Positions 23,157 through 34,929 of a stretch of DNA of 64,000 nucleotides are shown here, piece after piece. The stretch comes from Haberlea rhodopensis (lineage: Eukaryota; Streptophyta; Magnoliopsida; Lamiales; Gesneriaceae): contig CAJQUN010000396.1 in NCBI GenBank assembly GCA_907163345.1, forward strand, positions 310,001-374,000, written 5' to 3'. The position numbers were made by a program, and so were the translations under genes. Positions within the stretch are counted from its first letter, which is position 1. The number at the start of each line of letters is the position of its first letter. The notes beneath the pieces were generated by a model. The model worked only from the letters and a program-made list of their open reading frames with translations, was not told the origin of the DNA and ran no database searches.

Positions 23157-23749
23157 ATGTTCTAATGCATTAGGGAAAAGTTTAGGCCGATACCCTAAGG
23201 TAAAAGTTTGTTTATCCTAGTCCGGGTAAAAAAACATGCATTCATTTAAGTCCACTTTATTTTGAAAAGACAAAGTCACCCTTTAAACCCACATTTTTCA
23301 TCTCGTCTTTCCCGACTTCATTCGAACTCTTCATTTCTTCTCTTATTTCGATTCCATTCCAGACTTCATTCTTGCTCTTCATTTCATCTCTTATTCGATT
23401 CCAATCTCCTCGTAAACTTCCATTCCATTTCTTTGTTTTTTTGGGGGAACATTATGTGACTACAGATTTACATATCTCCAAAATCACTCGAGAGTATTTG
23501 GGCAAAAGCTCCAAGGAAGACGACAACACAAAGAAAAACTTTGAGGAAATCAGGTATGTAATGGTTGGATTTTCGCTTCCAAATGAATGCTTTTTGAAAT
23601 TTTCAGGGTTTTAAGTTGGTTTATTTTTCGATTATTGTTGTTTGAATGGTGTTGTTGAGAATTTAGGGTTTGAATTTTTTCTTTTACGATTACGGTTTGA
23701 AAGGTTTTTCTGATTAAGGTTTGTTTCTTTTTTCGATTATGGTTTCTGA

Positions 23750-24070
23750 TGCACGAAATATCCATGTAAATGTATTTTTTATGCACGAAAAATATTTGTT
23801 AGTGCGATATCATTTTAGCTCATTTGAATGGTGTCATGTCAAGGTATTTTGATGCACGAATTATCCATGTAAAGGTATTTTTGATGCACAAAAATATTTG
23901 TTTAGTGGGATTTCATTTTAGCTCGTTTGAATGGTTTAGTATCAAGGTATTTTGATGCACGAAAAATTATTTCGTTAGTGTCCATGTATTTTTGGTGCAC
24001 CGATAAGGAGTTGTTGTGTCAAGGTATTTTTGATTCATGAAAAATCCATGTTTTTGGTGCACAAAAAATT
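23750..24070 (+). repeat. GATGCACGAAAAATATTTG repeats, first array in the MULE
   Basis: About seven loose copies of a TGATGCACGAA-based unit of variable length (for example GATGCACGAAAAATATTTG, GATGCACGAATTATCCATG). They lie upstream of the protease-type ORF and share the core of the later arrays. Confidence 0.65.
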
Positions 24071-24235
24071 TGGGGATTACATAATGGCAATCAATATCTT
24101 TTTTTTATTATTATTTTGTTAGTGTCAAAGTGTAGTATATAATCATTAACGTATCCTTAATTGTTGTTTTCATATCTGCATCGCCTCCGCCCTAACCAAG
24201 CAACCAAGATATAACCAAAAAATGACACAAATATG

Positions 24236-24827
24236 CATTTTACAGAGCAACCATGCAGGCGATGGTTTCAGACCTAAAGAAACTTAAACTGGGAGAAGAA
24301 ACATTTAGTAATGTTGCACACCATTTTGGCTGATTGTGAATGGAATTCAAACTGATCGATTGGTCCTTGATCATTGCAAGAAGAGTGATCTCTCAATTAT
24401 GGAAATAATTTCTTGCTTCAACAAAGATTCGTCCAAATTCACATTTAGGGATTACATAATGGCGATCAATATCAATGATGTCCGTTTAATTTTTGGAATA
24501 AGGGACATTGATATGCAGTTGGTAGCTTGTCCACACACATCATTCTTAAGTAGGTGTTTCCCTGAGAAGGAGTCCAAAAGTAATTATAGAATGAACAAGA
24601 GCTCGATTTACAAGAAATTGACATCGAAAGTAGCAAGGCGGGATTCTACTAATGTACATGATGTTGCTAGATTGGTGACTCTGTACTTGCTGGCGACATT
24701 CTTCATCTCTACAAAATCATCAAACATGTCATGGGCGTATACTTCCTTGGTGGATGATCTGGATAAAATTTGCACGCACAACTGCTCAGAACACATATTA
24801 AAGAATTTGTTAATCAGTTTAGTTTAG
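24236..24827 (+). pseudogene. N-terminal part of Ulp1-MULE ORF (DUF1985/plant-mobile-domain-like)
   Basis: The frame at 24336-24827 encodes about 163 residues with FRDYIMAININDVRLIFGI, reminiscent of the FTLQDVALITGL motif, and VARLVTLYLLATFFISTKSS followed by WAYTSLVDDLDKI, reminiscent of the LYLLGTFLFP...LLEDLD motif of the DUF1985 / plant mobile domain. That domain commonly precedes a Ulp1 protease domain in plant MULEs. An upstream fragment (24256-24330) encodes SDLKKLKLGEETFSNVAHHF in another frame, so at least one frameshift is present. The assignment is by motif resemblance only. Confidence 0.5.
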
Positions 24828-25139
24828 TCAAACACAAAAAAAAAAACACCCTGGATGTGTTCCTCTAATACCGGTAAGTCATTTTGTAATCCCCACTTGA
24901 AATTAATTTCCTTAATTTTTGTTGACAACATTGTTTCACATTATGTGTAGTATTGGCTATGCGAGAGGACAAACCTGATTGATCCAGTGGATGTGAACTT
25001 GGTCCCAATGTTCATGAATGGGATCTTGAAGAGTTATACAAGAAGCTCCAGTCGATTAAATCAAGAAGTTTGACCGTGCTTACGTAAGTATTAATGAACT
25101 CCATTTATTATGTATGTAAAATCACTTATGACGCATGTA

Positions 25140-26060
25140 TAATAACATATTAATCTACTGCGAAAGTAAAACGATGCACGAAAATTATATTGGTGCATGA
25201 ACAATTTTATATTACTGCACGAACATTTTTATATTGGTGGTGCACTAACATTTGAACTTGTACTGGTGCATGAACATTTTTATATTGATGCACGAACATT
25301 TGATCTTATATTGTTGCACGAAAGTTATATTTATGCACTAACATTTGAACTTATACTGGTGCACGAACATTTTTATACTGGTGCACGAACATTTGAACTT
25401 ATATTGGTGCACGAAAGTTATATTGATGCCCTAACATTTGACTTTGTACTGGTGCATAAACTTTTTTATACTGGTGCACGAACATTTGAACTTATATTGA
25501 TGTTTGAAACTTATATTGATGCACTAACATTTGAACTATACAGGTGCACGAACTTTTGAACTTATATTTGTGCACCAATATAAGTTCAAATGTTGGTGCA
25601 CGAAAGTTATATTTGTGTAGTGTGCACTAACATTTGAACTTGTACTGGTGCACATACATTTTTATATTAATGCACGAACATTTGAACTTATATTGATGCA
25701 CGAAAGTTATATTGATGCACTAATATTTGAACTTATAATTTGCACATACATTTTATATTGATGCACGAACATTTGAACTTATATTGGTGCACGAAAGTTA
25801 TATTGATGCACTAACATTTGAACTTATATTGGTGCACAAACATTTTTATACTGGTGCACGAACATTTGAACTTATATTGATGCACTAACATTTGAACTTG
25901 TATTGGTGCACAAAATTTTTTATACTGGTGCATGAATATTTGAACTTATATTAGTGTTTGAAACTTATATTGATGCACTAACATTTGAACTTTTATTGGT
26001 GCACGAACATTTTTATATTTGTGCACGAACATTTGAACTAATGTTGGTGCTTGAAACTTT
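25140..26060 (+). repeat. Array of GGTGCACGAACATTTGAACTTATATT-type repeats
   Basis: More than 30 units of roughly 25-30 bp alternating ATTGGTGCACGAACATTTG and AACTTATATTGATGCAC. All share one polarity except a local inversion at about 25550-25600, where GTGCACCAATATAAGTTC is the complement of the unit. The frame that stays open through part of it (25197-25559) simply translates the repeat. Confidence 0.9.
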
Positions 26061-26099
26061 ATGTTACTTATCTATACCACTATAAACAATTGGATGCAG

Positions 26100-27081
26100 A
26101 TAAAGGAAATAAGTTTGCCAATGTCAATTGAGGAAGGTGAACTTCTGCACCTAATTGTTAGTGATAAACCAGAATCCCCCATCTCTTCCCATTCAACCCA
26201 ACAAGATACACAAGACAACCAAGAACAAAAAATTCAAGAACCAACAATTGCTGAACCACAACCTGCAGAACAACAAATTGATGAACCACCTACGACAGAA
26301 GAACATCCGAATGAGTCAACAATCATGTTTTATGCATCTACACCAGATATCACAATTGCCGAGGTTTTGATTGATCTGAGTGAGCATACTACATAGGACA
26401 ACTTATACGATGACTACAACATATCCAGTGATGATAACTTGGTGGATGTGTTTGTCAATAACGAGCCCAAAGATGAGGTACTGAAAGTCCTCAGCCGATG
26501 GAAACAGCTCAAAAATTAGAATTTCCTCAATATGAATAGGTGTTGGCGCAACTTAAAGAAATAAAGGCATCATTTTTTACAAAGGAAATGGAGTTGCAGG
26601 AAGAAACAAAAAGGAAGATCTTGAGAATACAACTGTATAGCTCCATGACCAAATTCAAAGAATTAAACATGATAATGACACACTTGAGAATGAGCTGAGC
26701 AACACAAAAGCAATTACTCAGATGTTGAATGACGAAAATCAGAAACTCGTCAAAGAAAATGTGGAACAGACATCGATGGTGAAACGTATCAAGAACCGAA
26801 TGGACAGAATGAACAAAAAAGATAAGGACCACACTTACCCTGAGCATAAAAGAGCTAAGTGGTCAAAAAAATGAAGAAGCAGAAGAAGAAGAAGAAGAAG
26901 AAGAAGAAGAAGAAGAAGAAGAAAATAAATAAAAAATGTAAGCAAGAACATCATACTATTGCAGGACGATGATGCTTTTGAAGATATAGTGAGACGTACG
27001 AAGAAGAATAAGGACAGGCCATTCATTTTTAAAACAAACAATGTTGCCTTCAAACGATTGACAAAAGTAGAAAGGGATTTC
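26100..27081 (+). pseudogene. Middle part of Ulp1-MULE ORF: acidic and coiled-coil region
   Basis: 26100-26395 encodes an acidic, Gln/Pro/Glu-rich stretch ending at a TAG. About 26640-26870, in another frame, encodes HDQIQRIKHDNDTLENELSN, continuing as a heptad-rich coiled coil and then a Lys-rich tail. A GAA/AAG microsatellite (about 26876-26930) follows. The last segment reads toward ...TNNVAFKRLTKVERDF and is cut at ATTTC by the LTR element. It continues on the far side as IMKVNKEHGQWY, so the insertion split a coding exon. Confidence 0.5.
26876..26930 (+). repeat. AAG/GAA trinucleotide microsatellite
   Basis: About 16 uninterrupted GAA/AAG triplets plus a few imperfect ones, within the Lys/Arg-rich tail of the MULE coding relic. 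Confidence 0.9.
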
Positions 27082-28662
27082 TGATAAGTGTCATTTTTGC
27101 ACTTATATTTCTATGTTTTCTTGTATTATTTACTGTGATTCCTGGACGATTTTACGCTTTTTGGTATAAATTTGCATGTTTCAGGAATCTTTGAGCAAAT
27201 GCGAAGAAGTGAAGAAAATGAGTCAAATAATATAGAAAATGTATAGGAATGGATAAGACCCAATTTGAAGATGAAAAGTGGGAAATACACATGGGCAATC
27301 ACGTAACACAAATGAGATATCAGCATATTATTCAAGATAGATATTGTAGTATATTTAAATTTGCATGATGAGAATACAAAATCACACGTGAGATGACATT
27401 AGGAAAGAAATCATTTATCTATGGAATATTGGACTCTTTTGACCACAAAAATCTCCATATGATAATATATATTGTTTAATATATTGTAGGAGATTTAAAG
27501 AGACGAGATTTCACACGAAGTTGGAGGGGATTTACGTGAATTCAGGGACGTAAAAAGAGAGAGGACACGTGAAGGATCTTTACCCAAAAAAGAAGAAGAT
27601 TCACATAAAACAAATGACGTGAAGAATAGGGAAGGAGATTGAGAATATCCACGTAAATAGGAGATACACGTCCAGAATTAAAAAAACGAACGCCACTCTC
27701 CACCATCGCCTTTCCTTCACGTCCAACCATCATACACGTCCATCATCCTTTTACCATCATCCATCACCTTCAACCTTCTAACCCTATGATTTTGGAACAA
27801 CTCCAACAAGGCGATTAAAGCGGCGATCGAGAAGGAAGCAAGAGAAGGAGCGAAGATCTACAACCGGAGTCGACGCTGGGAGTTTTTCTTTGTCTTTAAT
27901 TCTTAGTTTTGTTGTATTTTGATTTATTATGAGGAACTAATTTTATTTATCGAGGCTAGGTGAATCCTTTGTCATGAACCTTCGATTTGATGATTTAATG
28001 ATTGAATTCTTATAGTTCTTTGCGTATGTTTTATGTTCTTCATGCTTTTAGAGGATTGATCACCTTTGAATGATGTTAGTATCGTAATTGAGATCGAGAG
28101 ATGATTTTATGATACTGAATTAATAACTCATACCATGGATTTCAGACCGAGATCGAGAGATGACGTCAAATACATGCGTGATAGCCATAGATATCTAGTA
28201 ATTGAAAGCTAGGAGTTTTCATGGATCTTATGCAACATTGAATTGTTAAATAAGTGAACGAGAGTTACTTACTGCAATTCGGTGTTAGGTTTAATATAGC
28301 TCGAGAGAGTGTATTAGATAAATTGGGAGAACTCGTCACCTTAGAAATATTTGAATATTCAATCGAGAATTGTAGGGAATTGCATTGGTGAGCCAAAGTC
28401 TCGATAATCTTCTCTAGTGGATTTTTCTCGTTTACTTTTATTGACTTGGTTGGATTAGTAGTTTATATTAATTAATTAGTCGTTAATTATAAATTAATTA
28501 TCGTAGGTTAAATATAGTTAAAAGTTTCTTATTTGGTACTTACTTGTTAGTCCCTGTGGGTTCGACAATCCGTATCTTCCTATCTATACTAAAACTTGAC
28601 ACCGTGCACTTGCGGTCTAAAATCGCTAGATTGGAAATAATTGTTTAAAATAAAAGCGATCA
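27082..28662 (+). repeat. 5' LTR of Athila-like non-autonomous element
   Basis: 1581-bp LTR from TGATAAGTGTC to AAGCGATCA. It matches the copy at 31367-32948 almost base for base: by eye one substitution (GAGATGACG versus GAGATTACG) and one single-base insertion. Preceded by target duplication ATTTC (27077-27081). Confidence 0.97.
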
Positions 28663-28668
28663 AGTTTT

Positions 28669-28686
28669 TGGCGCCGTTGCCGGGGA
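28669..28686 (+). other. Primer-binding site (tRNA-Asp type)
   Basis: TGGCGCCGTTGCCGGGGA, complementary to the 3' end expected of plant tRNA-Asp, 6 bases after the LTR. This is the usual primer class of Athila-like elements. Confidence 0.85.
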
Positions 28687-28791
28687 CTAACTTTAGTAAT
28701 ATCATACTAGGTTCTTTGACTATAATTTAACCATTTTTTTTGAATATATTTATTTTGTTTTTGTTTTGTTTGTCTTGTGAGGTACTTGGAG

Positions 28792-29820
28792 ATGCCACAT
28801 CAACAAGCCTTCACAAGCTTTGCCCAACAACGTTCCGAGCCGTTCTACGCTGTTTGGGAGAGATTCAATGAATTGGCCAACACATTCCGGTATCACAACT
28901 TTTCGAACTATACTCTCATTCAATATTTCTTCAACGGGTTGGATGCACAGACACGAGAATGGGTATTGAGCGGAGCATTGATGACTGGGAGTCCCGTGGT
29001 TGATAGAGATGAGGACAGTGTGGTGCACCTGTTCAATGATATGGCGGACTTCGATCATCACTGGCATTGTGATCCTTCACTACAAGGTTGGAGTCACCAA
29101 TACCCACCGGAGCCTCACTACCCTATTGATACGCCACAACCATTTGAACATCGCGAAGATAGAAGAGATAGTTCTGCAGATGCCACGACTCAGTTAGAGG
29201 ATACCTTAGCAAGATTCATGGCATCAACTGAGAACAGTTTGGAGTGCCAAACCAACTCTATGCGTCACCTGGAGCAGCAAATGGCGTTCCTCATGGAAAC
29301 AATTTCAACTAGTTGCCAAGAGGAAGAAATGAGGGCTACAAATCAAGAGGCGACGAATCGAGTTTGGTTATATGATGACGATCACTCAACCAACCAAGTT
29401 TGGGGGAGTGATCCTACTAGTGTGGAAGAGTCGAGGGAACTTGAGCCTCTTCAAGAGATTGAGCTTACTTCCGAGATGTTATCCGAGGAGTTCCCATGTG
29501 AAGATGAGTCGAATGTGATGTTGGAGAAGGAAGTAACTTTCGAAGATTCCGATTTGAGCCCATTGATGGAGACATGTTCTATGCCATATGTGGATCCATA
29601 TTTTCCATCGATGCCAACTTCACCGCACTACATCCTCCAAGATTTGAAGCCAAGTCAAGAATCATTCTCTCATGCCTACCAATTCAAGAATGTTGTTGGA
29701 GCGACGAGCTTACACTGCTACAATCTTGCCAATCTTGAGGGCATATTGAATGAAGACCCATTAGTGGTATCATACGATACTTACTATGGACGGCAGCCGC
29801 TCTTTGATGGTTGCTTCTGA
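28792..29820 (+). CDS. Athila-like Gag fragment, 342 aa
   Basis: A single open frame starting at ATG 28792 (the frame is open from 28777). The N-terminal part carries the Gag core FAQQRSEPFYAVWERFNELA ... LIQYFFNGLDAQTREWVLSG, close in style to the Athila Gag segment (WERFKDLL...IQYFYNGL). The N-terminal portion that normally precedes this core is missing, so the frame begins in mid-domain about 105 bases after the primer-binding site. The C-terminal half is acidic with no zinc knuckle seen. It is the only coding sequence in the element. Whether it makes a useful protein is unknown, but the frame is intact. Confidence 0.8.
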   Translation: MPHQQAFTSFAQQRSEPFYAVWERFNELANTFRYHNFSNYTLIQYFFNGLDAQTREWVLSGALMTGSPVVDRDEDSVVHLFNDMADFDHHWHCDPSLQGWSHQYPPEPHYPIDTPQPFEHREDRRDSSADATTQLEDTLARFMASTENSLECQTNSMRHLEQQMAFLMETISTSCQEEEMRATNQEATNRVWLYDDDHSTNQVWGSDPTSVEESRELEPLQEIELTSEMLSEEFPCEDESNVMLEKEVTFEDSDLSPLMETCSMPYVDPYFPSMPTSPHYILQDLKPSQESFSHAYQFKNVVGATSLHCYNLANLEGILNEDPLVVSYDTYYGRQPLFDGCF

Positions 29821-29851
29821 TGGTCAAGCCGAAGACTAAAAATTAGCGCTT

Positions 29852-29869
29852 CTTGGGAGGCAACCCAAG
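29852..29869 (+). other. Conserved hairpin CTTGGGAGGCAACCCAAG
   Basis: A 6-bp stem CTTGGG/CCCAAG around AGGCAA, just after the Gag stop. I recall the same TGGGAGGCAACCCA motif downstream of coding regions in many Athila-like plant elements. Its function is unknown. Confidence 0.6.
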
Positions 29870-31353
29870 CGTATCCTTTTGTTATTTAGTTTTGTTTTAT
29901 TTTTCAGTTTTCATTTTAGTTTTGTTTATCTCTCAAGTCGAATATTTTACCATATGCATTCTTCTCTTGCTAGGTACTTGGTTGGAGCGATGAACCCCTA
30001 CAACAGTGGAGCTTTCAAAAGCAAATCTTCCTCAACCCTCATGCAAGCGTCTTGATCAGGGGAGTTCACTTTTTCCCTTTTGATTCTTTTAAACATTGAG
30101 GGCAATGTTTGATTTAAGTTTGGGGGAGTAGTAGCTTGCATGTTTTACTTGTTTTAACCACATGTTGTGTGCTTAAATGACACTTGAATCGTCCGATTAT
30201 TATGAGCTAAAAAAATTTTTTTTTTTATGAGTTCAAACTTGAGAAAAGAATGAATTATAGTAGTGACTATTCAATGAGGATTTTGATCTCACTATGCATA
30301 TGAACTTGATTTGGGATGATTATTGGACTTGTACATGAATATCCTAATTTGAGTTAGCATGTCAAGAATGAGGAATATATTGAGCACAATGAGTCATGAT
30401 CTTGTGGATTGCATGTTTTGAATAGTGATAATTGTTGTGAACTTGATGATTTGTCTTGAGCATCTTAGAGTTATCCTAGAACTTATTTGATGATGACACT
30501 TTGAGGCGAAATTTTATAGTTACAAACTTGACTTGGAAATGATCTAGGCGATCTTTGAAACATTTGAGCCTTTCAAGCTTACCATGATTCATATCAATCC
30601 CTAGTGTCCCATTTGAGCTTTATTGAAAAAAGAATGGTATATGCATTGCATATAATTAGACCACATTCGACATTCTTGGCAAACTCATTATACTTACCCT
30701 TATTTGAGCCTAAATGAAAAAGTTATCCTTACCCTAAGGGAGTATAATGGATATCATTCGATGCACTTGAACTGTTATATCTTGATGAGCTTATTGAAAA
30801 AAATATTGATGAATGAGAAAAGAAAAAGATAGACAAAAAGCCTTGAGAAAAAGATTGACTAAATAAGACCCAAAGTGGCCAAGGCTATAAAAGAAAAAGA
30901 AGAGAAGTTCGATGTGTGCAAAACATTTGAATTGTAAATGATTATACTCTCTTCTTTGCGCTTATCCTATCTTTTCTTTGAAGCCAACACCAAAGGCCTT
31001 ACATTACAAGCTTAAAAGTCCTTTTGATCCAAGTCTAAGGAGTAACTATCATTAGTGGAGAAGTTGTTTGAAAATGGGCCTATGGGATGCTTGATGATAA
31101 TCTCGATTTTGAGTTGATTAACATGATTTGATCTTGAATATATGCATGAAATGTGAGATTGACTATTGCCCACACACACATTTTGATTTTGAGATGTGTT
31201 GCTTGACTTAGGAGAAAGCATGTCTTGTTTAACTTTTTTATATATGTATGAGATTTCTGAGAATAACGCAAGCCATGAAATAGTTTGTTTCAAGTATCGA
31301 GAATGAACTCTACCTTTTGAAATTAATGCTTAATCGAGGACGATCAAGTGATA

Positions 31354-31366
31354 GGTTTGGGGGAGT
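31354..31366 (+). other. Polypurine tract
   Basis: GGTTTGGGGGAGT immediately precedes the 3' LTR. A second near-copy of this text (AAGTTTGGGGGAGTAG) occurs at about 30116-30131, as often seen in such elements. Confidence 0.7.
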
Positions 31367-32948
31367 TGATAAGTGTCATTTTTGCACTTATATTTCTATG
31401 TTTTCTTGTATTATTTACTGTGATTCCTGGACGATTTTACGCTTTTTGGTATAAATTTGCATGTTTCAGGAATCTTTGAGCAAATGCGAAGAAGTGAAGA
31501 AAATGAGTCAAATAATATAGAAAATGTATAGGAATGGATAAGACCCAATTTGAAGATGAAAAGTGGGAAATACACATGGGCAATCACGTAACACAAATGA
31601 GATATCAGCATATTATTCAAGATAGATATTGTAGTATATTTAAATTTGCATGATGAGAATACAAAATCACACGTGAGATGACATTAGGAAAGAAATCATT
31701 TATCTATGGAATATTGGACTCTTTTGACCACAAAAATCTCCATATGATAATATATATTGTTTAATATATTGTAGGAGATTTAAAGAGACGAGATTTCACA
31801 CGAAGTTGGAGGGGATTTACGTGAATTCAGGGACGTAAAAAGAGAGAGGACACGTGAAGGATCTTTACCCAAAAAAGAAGAAGATTCACATAAAACAAAT
31901 GACGTGAAGAATAGGGAAGGAGATTGAGAATATCCACGTAAATAGGAGATACACGTCCAGAATTAAAAAAACGAACGCCACTCTCCACCATCGCCTTTCC
32001 TTCACGTCCAACCATCATACACGTCCATCATCCTTTTACCATCATCCATCACCTTCAACCTTCTAACCCTATGATTTTGGAACAACTCCAACAAGGCGAT
32101 TAAAGCGGCGATCGAGAAGGAAGCAAGAGAAGGAGCGAAGATCTACAACCGGAGTCGACGCTGGGAGTTTTTCTTTGTCTTTAATTCTTAGTTTTGTTGT
32201 ATTTTGATTTATTATGAGGAACTAATTTTATTTATCGAGGCTAGGTGAATCCTTTGTCATGAACCTTCGATTTGATGATTTAATGATTGAATTCTTATAG
32301 TTCTTTGCGTATGTTTTATGTTCTTCATGCTTTTAGAGGATTGATCACCTTTGAATGATGTTAGTATCGTAATTGAGATCGAGAGATGATTTTATGATAC
32401 TGAATTAATAACTCATACCATGGATTTCAGACCGAGATCGAGAGATTACGTCAAATACATGCGTGATAGCCATAGATATCTAGTAATTGAAAGCTAGGAG
32501 TTTTCATGGATCTTATGCAACATTGAATTGTTAAATAAGTGAACGAGAGTTACTTACTGCAATTCGGTGTTAGGTTTAATATAGCTCGAGAGAGTGTATT
32601 AGATAAATTGGGAGAACTCGTCATCCTTAGAAATATTTGAATATTCAATCGAGAATTGTAGGGAATTGCATTGGTGAGCCAAAGTCTCGATAATCTTCTC
32701 TAGTGGATTTTTCTCGTTTACTTTTATTGACTTGGTTGGATTAGTAGTTTATATTAATTAATTAGTCGTTAATTATAAATTAATTATCGTAGGTTAAATA
32801 TAGTTAAAAGTTTCTTATTTGGTACTTACTTGTTAGTCCCTGTGGGTTCGACAATCCGTATCTTCCTATCTATACTAAAACTTGACACCGTGCACTTGCG
32901 GTCTAAAATCGCTAGATTGGAAATAATTGTTTAAAATAAAAGCGATCA
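31367..32948 (+). repeat. 3' LTR of Athila-like non-autonomous element
   Basis: 1582-bp LTR, counterpart of 27082-28662, followed by target duplication ATTTC at 32949-32953. Confidence 0.97.
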
Positions 32949-34038
32949 ATTTCATAATGAAAGTTAACAAGGAGCATGGACAATGGTACGCCTTAATTTT
33001 TTTTTTAAATATTATACACCGAAACCAAAATTGTTGGACTTTATCATTCTGTGCAGGGGAGTCATATGGCCTGACAATATATCAGAAAAGACAATATACG
33101 TTAGAGATATTGGCGCCATTCTCAACGGCTTCCCAATGATAAGCGATTTATATTAACCATCTCTCTTAAGACATTAGCAAATTATTTTTGCACCCATTTA
33201 GATGTTGATATTCGCTTAACTTATGACAATATCTTATCATGACTCTCAGATTATTGACCGTTGGGCCATCATTATCAACATATTCATGGCGAAAAAAAGA
33301 GAGAAAAAGTTGTCATATGTATTTGACAGCATGTGCTGGGTAATAAAACTCAACCTAATAATTAATTTTTTGTTAAATTTTTATTTATCAAAGAATTTTT
33401 TTTTGCATCTTGACAGATGTATGTTGTACAAAAATCACAATCGATGTACTATCAAGAGGTTGCAAAACACCAAATTGATGACAAGCTAGCCGAGGCCATG
33501 AATTACCGTATCTCGATTTTCCCAATAAACACGTGCAGTCATGAGGACCCTCTTGTCACACCTGGATACCACTGGACATTGCTGGTATTTGATATTCAGG
33601 AAAGTCGATGGACGCATTACAATTCTATTAGGCCTTGAAGGGAATATAAAACCGATTATTACTTTGAAAGGACAAAATTACTGGTAATTTTGGTAAAATA
33701 TTTTTCCAAATATTATAAGTAGATTAACAAAATAATATGAACTCTTTTTAAATTTACAGAAAAAATACGTCAATGAAAAAATGGAAAAAACTATACGAGA
33801 GGACCCCATATCAGAGGGTGTGCAACACAGTCGGATCGAACACAATTATGAACGTGAGCCTTACAAAGAAGCAGCACAACAGAAGCCTGGCTTCGTAAAC
33901 TGTGGCATATTCGTCTATATGAATATGGAAAAAGTTATGAGAGGGCAACCAGTGCCAAAGCATTCAAACTTGGATTATAATACTGGTTACCGGGTTAAGA
34001 TGGCGAAAATGATAATTCAAGATGCAAAAGACTCGTAG
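32949..34038 (+). pseudogene. Ulp1-like (C48) cysteine protease domain of the MULE
   Basis: Continuation of the split MULE coding region. Exons seen: 33417-33683 (acceptor TTGACAG, donor CTG/GTAATT) and 33760-34038 (acceptor TTTACAG). Joined, they read through KLL into KKYVNEKMEKTIRED in frame. The first has YHWTLLVFD with the expected catalytic His, then HYNSIR 17 residues later where Ulp1 proteases have Asp. The second has KPGFVNCGIF with the catalytic Cys where DCG is usual. A TGA at 33636-33638 interrupts exon 1 (CCT TGA AGG), probably a decayed CGA. Upstream, 33059-33150 (YQKRQYTLEIL, then DIGAILNGF in another frame) is frameshifted. This C-terminal protease domain is typical of KI-MULE/CUMULE elements; it is now a relic. 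Confidence 0.75.
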
Positions 34039-34139
34039 TTCTTAAGTTCTAAATTCTTCAAAATGTATAATATTTTGTAGTTCTTATTAAGTTCAGGTAA
34101 CTGATGCATGCAATATTTTTAAACTAGTTCAAGAACTAG

Positions 34140-34615
34140 ATATTGGTGCACGGACATAATTATAGTGGTGCACGATAATATATTATACTGATGCTTGAAC
34201 ATAACCTCACTGGTGCAATAAAATAAAATATATTGGTGCACGAACATTTAAAACTTATATTGGTGCACGAACAGTTAAACTTATATTGATGCATGATAAA
34301 AAATTAAAATGGTGCTCGAATATTAATTATATTGGTGCACGAAAAAATTAAACTGATGCATGAACATAAAGTATGTTGGTGCACGATAATAAATTATACT
34401 GGTGCTCGATCATAAAGTATATTGGTTCACGATTAAAAATTATATTGTTGCACGAACATAAGCTAACTGGTGCACAAACATAAGGTCACTAGTGCACGAA
34501 CTCAATTTATATTGGTGCACGAACCTAAGCTAACTGATGCACGAACTAAAACTATATTGGTGCACGAACTTGTAAAAAGGATAATGCAACATAGCTGGTG
34601 CACGAACTCAACATA
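34140..34615 (+). repeat. Third TGCACGAA array of the MULE
   Basis: About 18 copies of a TTGGTGCACGAACATAA/ACTGGTGCACGAAC-type unit of 22-28 bp, same polarity as the array at 25140-26060. It fills the gap between the convergent protease and transposase relics. Confidence 0.9.
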
Positions 34616-34929
34616 ATATTTGTTTATCTAAATCTCCAGAACATCATAATATAAACTCATACTGCATAACATTACAGTGAAATAAATGTCTTCAAAAGCT
34701 TTCATAAATCATCCAAAAGGTTCCTTACAAGTTTTCTTATTATGAAATGTTTATTACAACGACTGCAACGCAACTGTCTAATGTTTTCACTTTTAGATCA
34801 AATTTTTCTCTTCTTTGGACAACCATGTTACCTTTTTGTTTGGGGGGTAATACATTTGTTTCCATTCCAACCAGAGAAACATCAACCTTGGCATATCTTG
34901 GAATGGGAGAAATGACTCATTCATAGCAT

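Larger units (their letters stand above)
27082..32948 (+). mobile_element. Young non-autonomous Athila-like Ty3/gypsy element
   Basis: Complete 5867-bp element: LTRs 27082-28662 and 31367-32948, 5-bp target duplication ATTTC (27077-27081 and 32949-32953), primer-binding site at 28669-28686 and polypurine tract at 31354-31366. The 2.7-kb interior has one Gag-like frame and no protease, RT, RNase H or integrase, so it must rely on a partner element. The near identity of the LTRs indicates very recent insertion. It sits in a coding exon of the Ulp1-like relic of the big MULE. Confidence 0.95.

Noticed and set aside
25197..25559. A 120-codon frame with periodic VHEHFYIGARTFELIL text
   Set aside because: It is a straight translation of the TGCACGAA repeat and is broken by stops further along the array.
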